DNA of 64,000 nt from Deltaproteobacteria bacterium (lineage in GTDB: Bacteria > Myxococcota_A > Polyangia > Polyangiales > Houyiibacteriaceae): positions 731,785 through 795,784 of the forward strand of contig JAEPMI010000002.1 of assembly GCA_017644045.1 (NCBI GenBank), in the 5' to 3' direction. Shown piece after piece: positions 58,926 to 64,000 of this stretch. Positions within the stretch are counted from its first letter, which is position 1, and every line of letters begins with the position of its first letter. The notes under the pieces were generated by a model. It did not search any database and was not told where the DNA came from. It was given only the letters and a program-made list of their open reading frames with translations. Made by a program: the position numbers and the translations under genes.

Positions 58926-58994
58926 GGACAAAATGCATTTCGTGCTCGGATCCCCCGTAAATACAGGGGGATCCGAGGGGTGATCCTGTCCCGG
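58925..58994 (-). repeat. REP-like element, type B, reversed copy
   Basis: A perfect 12-base stem CTCGGATCCCCC/GGGGGATCCGAG (58945-58956 with 58966-58977, loop of nine) is flanked by GGACAAAATGCATTTCGTG on one side and GTGATCCTGTCCC on the other. It directly follows the imelysin-like stop codon and may serve as its terminator. It is the best-preserved copy of the family. Confidence 0.8.
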
Positions 58995-59764
58995 GGTTTT
59001 TGTCCCTGGTGGGGGACCCGGGGCGATCGTCACACCCTGCAGGCAGAGTGGTCCGCCTGTGCTTCCCTCGATACGTCCCGAAATTGCACACCGATCCGTC
59101 GCCTCGAGCCGCCGCCAGAAGCGTCGTGAATTCCGGCCGTTGGGTGCGAATTCGCCTCACGTCGCGATCGACCGCACACGTTTTTCTTGCGATCGCCCCC
59201 TGCGGTCCCCCGATCGGGTGAAATCCCCTGAAATTGCCTCGACCCCCACTGACTTGTGCAGTTTTTTGGAGACCCCCACTACATGCGGTAGAGGTCACCT
59301 CATGGCCCTACGTTGCGTCACACTCGCTACCGTAGTCTTCGTGACACATCGGTCGCGTTTGTTCCGAGCGGGGGTCGGCGCATGACTTGGGAGAGCCGCA
59401 AGTGCCCGGAATCACGGCACCTCCGGATCCCCCGTCACAAAGCCGTCGAACTTTGCTTGACGACTCGAATCTTGGGGCGTAACCCGGGTCTCCCCACGAC
59501 AGGTTGTGGGGGTCGCCCTGCGGCCATCACTACAGCTTGTGCGACGTGTGGGATCTTTGGGGACATAGCTGGGGATAACCCCTCCAACGGTGTGTGTAAC
59601 CGGTGGATGAGTTGGGGAGAGGGTCTGAGCCTCTCTTCCCCCGGGCGAGGTGCGCGCTGCGCACTCGAGCCGATCTCAGCCTCAGCCGACAGCTCGAAAC
59701 GCGAACTTAAGAAACGAAATCAACAACCTGCGAACGGTCGCAGGCCCGTAAGGGGAGGTCGAGA
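58995..59764. other. Long leader/intergenic region before nrdJ
   Basis: About 770 bases with lower GC than the genes around it. Visible elements: GACCCCCACT at 59241 and again at 59271, exactly 30 bases apart; GCGTCACACTCG at 59315, a 12-mer also present in the inverted repeat at 22320; TTGACG at about 59459, a possible -35; and several TGGGG words between 59471 and 59620, one inside TGGGGATAA (one mismatch to a DnaA box). AGGGGAGG precedes the GTG start of nrdJ. No B12-riboswitch consensus was recognised. No convincing gene is seen. Confidence 0.4.
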
Positions 59765-63157
<3,393 letters not shown>

Positions 63158-63196
63158 GCAGAGGGTGCGCGTGAGCCACCGCGGGGTGATCGGGTG

Positions 63197-63262
63197 GCCC
63201 CGGGAGGTTTCCCTCCCGGGGCTCCCACAGATCCGGACGTGCGGATTTCCCGCATCCGGCTC
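63197..63262 (-). ncRNA. Group II intron domains V and VI
   Basis: Domain V (63262 down to 63230) starts GAGCCGGATGCGG, has a GAAA-containing loop and ends CCGCACGTCCGGATC, matching the catalytic-triad helix of group II introns. Domain VI follows as an 11-base stem GCCCCGGGAGG/CCTCCCGGGGC (63197-63222) with a four-base loop. A bulged branch-point A is not evident, in keeping with some class C introns. Confidence 0.8.
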
Positions 63263-63269
63263 CTCGGGA

Positions 63270-64000
63270 TCAGCGGTTCGCTGTTGCGACGCGACTGTGG
63301 ACGACTCGAGGCAGGGGTAGCGGGTAGCGCTTCTCCTGCCTCTCGAAAGCTTCCACAGTTCGACCGGCACGATCGGATCGCCGACCGAGCCATGTAAACC
63401 ACACGCGCGCGACTCGATGAGCGAAGCGCCAGAGCGACCTGTAGTTTCCGGTGATACCGAAGTACTGGTAGTGCCCTCGCACTTTCGCCACGAGCTTCCG
63501 GTGCTGCGCGGCGACCGGCTCGTGCCGGTGACGCTTGCACCAGTCGGCCACCTTCTTGATGGCCCTCGACAGGCGGCTCGGGGCGGTCTTCTGCTTCACC
63601 ACCCAGTGGCCCTTCTGGGACTTGGCCCAGTAGTGCGTGAAGCCGAGGAGCTCGAAGCTCCGACCCTTGGGCGGCTTGGGGCCGCGGGGTCGGCGGAAGT
63701 CGAGCAGTCTCGTCTTCTCCGGATGGAGTCGCAGGCCGTACTTGTCGAATCGCTTCGGCAGCACGTCGAAGACCCGGCGAGCGTCCTCCTCGCGGTTGAA
63801 GACCATCACGAAGTCGTCGGCGTAGCGCACCAAGGTCGCCCGACCACGCAAGCGCGGCTGGACCTCCTCGGCGAACCACTTGTCGAGAACCTCGTGCAGG
63901 TAGACGTTCGCGAGCAGCGGAGAGATCACCCCACCCTGCGGCGTGCCTTCATCGGGACGCCAAAGCGCTCCCTCCTCCAGCACGCCGGCCTTGAGCCACT
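63270..64000 (-). CDS. Group II intron reverse transcriptase/maturase, N terminus beyond window
   Basis: The frame is open through the right edge, so the N-terminal half is missing; [13 protein letters not shown] precedes the palm region. Visible motifs are [19 protein letters not shown] and the catalytic YADDF of the RT palm, the thumb/maturase X region ([26 protein letters not shown]) and a basic C terminus. No HNH endonuclease domain follows, which suits class C introns that insert at terminator-like hairpins or replication forks. The protein assists splicing and retrohoming of its host intron. Confidence 0.9.
   Translation of the reverse strand, partial: WLKAGVLEEGALWRPDEGTPQGGVISPLLANVYLHEVLDKWFAEEVQPRLRGRATLVRYADDFVMVFNREEDARRVFDVLPKRFDKYGLRLHPEKTRLLDFRRPRGPKPPKGRSFELLGFTHYWAKSQKGHWVVKQKTAPSRLSRAIKKVADWCKRHRHEPVAAQHRKLVAKVRGHYQYFGITGNYRSLWRFAHRVARVWFTWLGRRSDRAGRTVEAFERQEKRYPLPLPRVVHSRVATANR

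Larger units (their letters stand above)
63189..64000 (-). mobile_element. Group II intron, 3' portion, cut by the right edge
   Basis: On the minus strand the reverse transcriptase frame ends at 63270 and is followed after eight bases by a canonical domain V (63230-63262), then a domain VI hairpin (63197-63222) and a 3' end reading CCACCCGAT with the boundary at about 63189. The short spacing, the GAAA-type loops and the absence of an endonuclease domain suggest a bacterial class C (IIC) intron. The 5' part lies outside the window. It is inserted 32 bases after the nrdJ stop in the opposite orientation. Confidence 0.8.

Noticed and set aside
59540..59620. Replication-origin-type DnaA box cluster
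   Set aside because: Only one site (TGGGGATAA) is within one mismatch of a DnaA box; other candidates are poorer, and no dnaA, dnaN or gyrB gene is nearby.
59300..59764. Adenosylcobalamin riboswitch before the B12-dependent reductase
   Set aside because: Expected on functional grounds, but I could not find a B12-box-like sequence or the conserved junction; a covariance search would settle it.

Overview
The window is GC-rich DNA from a myxobacterium-like bacterium, most plausibly a member of Polyangia such as the Sandaracinaceae. The grounds are the very high G+C, about a dozen and a half lipoprotein signals, MopE-type and thrombospondin type 3 calcium-motif proteins, DUF4215 cysteine-rich repeats, and a C-terminal-sorting-type signal (Cys, hydrophobic stretch, Arg run). 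No tRNA, rRNA or CRISPR array was seen. Assignment is by gene content only.

Layout. 1-10.6 kb: the end of a zinc-ribbon gene, a DUF4132-like protein, a beta-propeller lipoprotein, a probable cyclic-di-GMP riboswitch in front of an exported protein and an HExxH lipoprotein, a Ski2-like DUF3516 helicase, and two small hypothetical genes. 10.9-22.1 kb: twin 693-residue lipoproteins, a TamB-like protein, an MbnP/MbnH copper pair and a small barrel. 22.4-32.6 kb: murB, a MaoC-type hydratase, an Lgt-like protein, msrA, a pair of WYL regulators, a 2OG-Fe(II) oxygenase, a PilZ protein and a DUF1648-like membrane protein. 32.7-42.3 kb, mostly minus strand: two envelope barrels, a ferritin-like/MopE-like/MopE-like operon, a PPC lipoprotein, a 5'-nucleotidase-like protein fused to a putative barrel, and three tandem AIM24 proteins. 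42.5-49.0 kb: a 2160-residue protein that looks like two complete surface proteins in one frame. 49.1-54.5 kb: a lipoprotein, an ArsR/AHSA1 operon, a renalase-like flavoprotein and two cysteine-rich lipoproteins. 54.6-59.0 kb: a P460-like cytochrome, a phosphoesterase, a di-heme oxidoreductase and an imelysin/EfeO-like protein, bounded by related hairpin repeats. 59.8-63.2 kb: B12-dependent ribonucleotide reductase. 63.2-64.0 kb: the 3' end of a group II intron, cut by the right edge.

Theme. Much of the window encodes envelope proteins handling metals and haem: MbnP/MbnH (copper), ferritin-like plus MopE-like proteins, and di-heme oxidoreductase plus imelysin (iron). The observations most worth follow-up are the fused surface protein at 42552-49034, the riboswitch with a competing helix that covers the ribosome-binding site at 5011-5155, and the REP-like hairpin family that supplies gene start and stop codons and brackets the 54.6-59.0 kb module.
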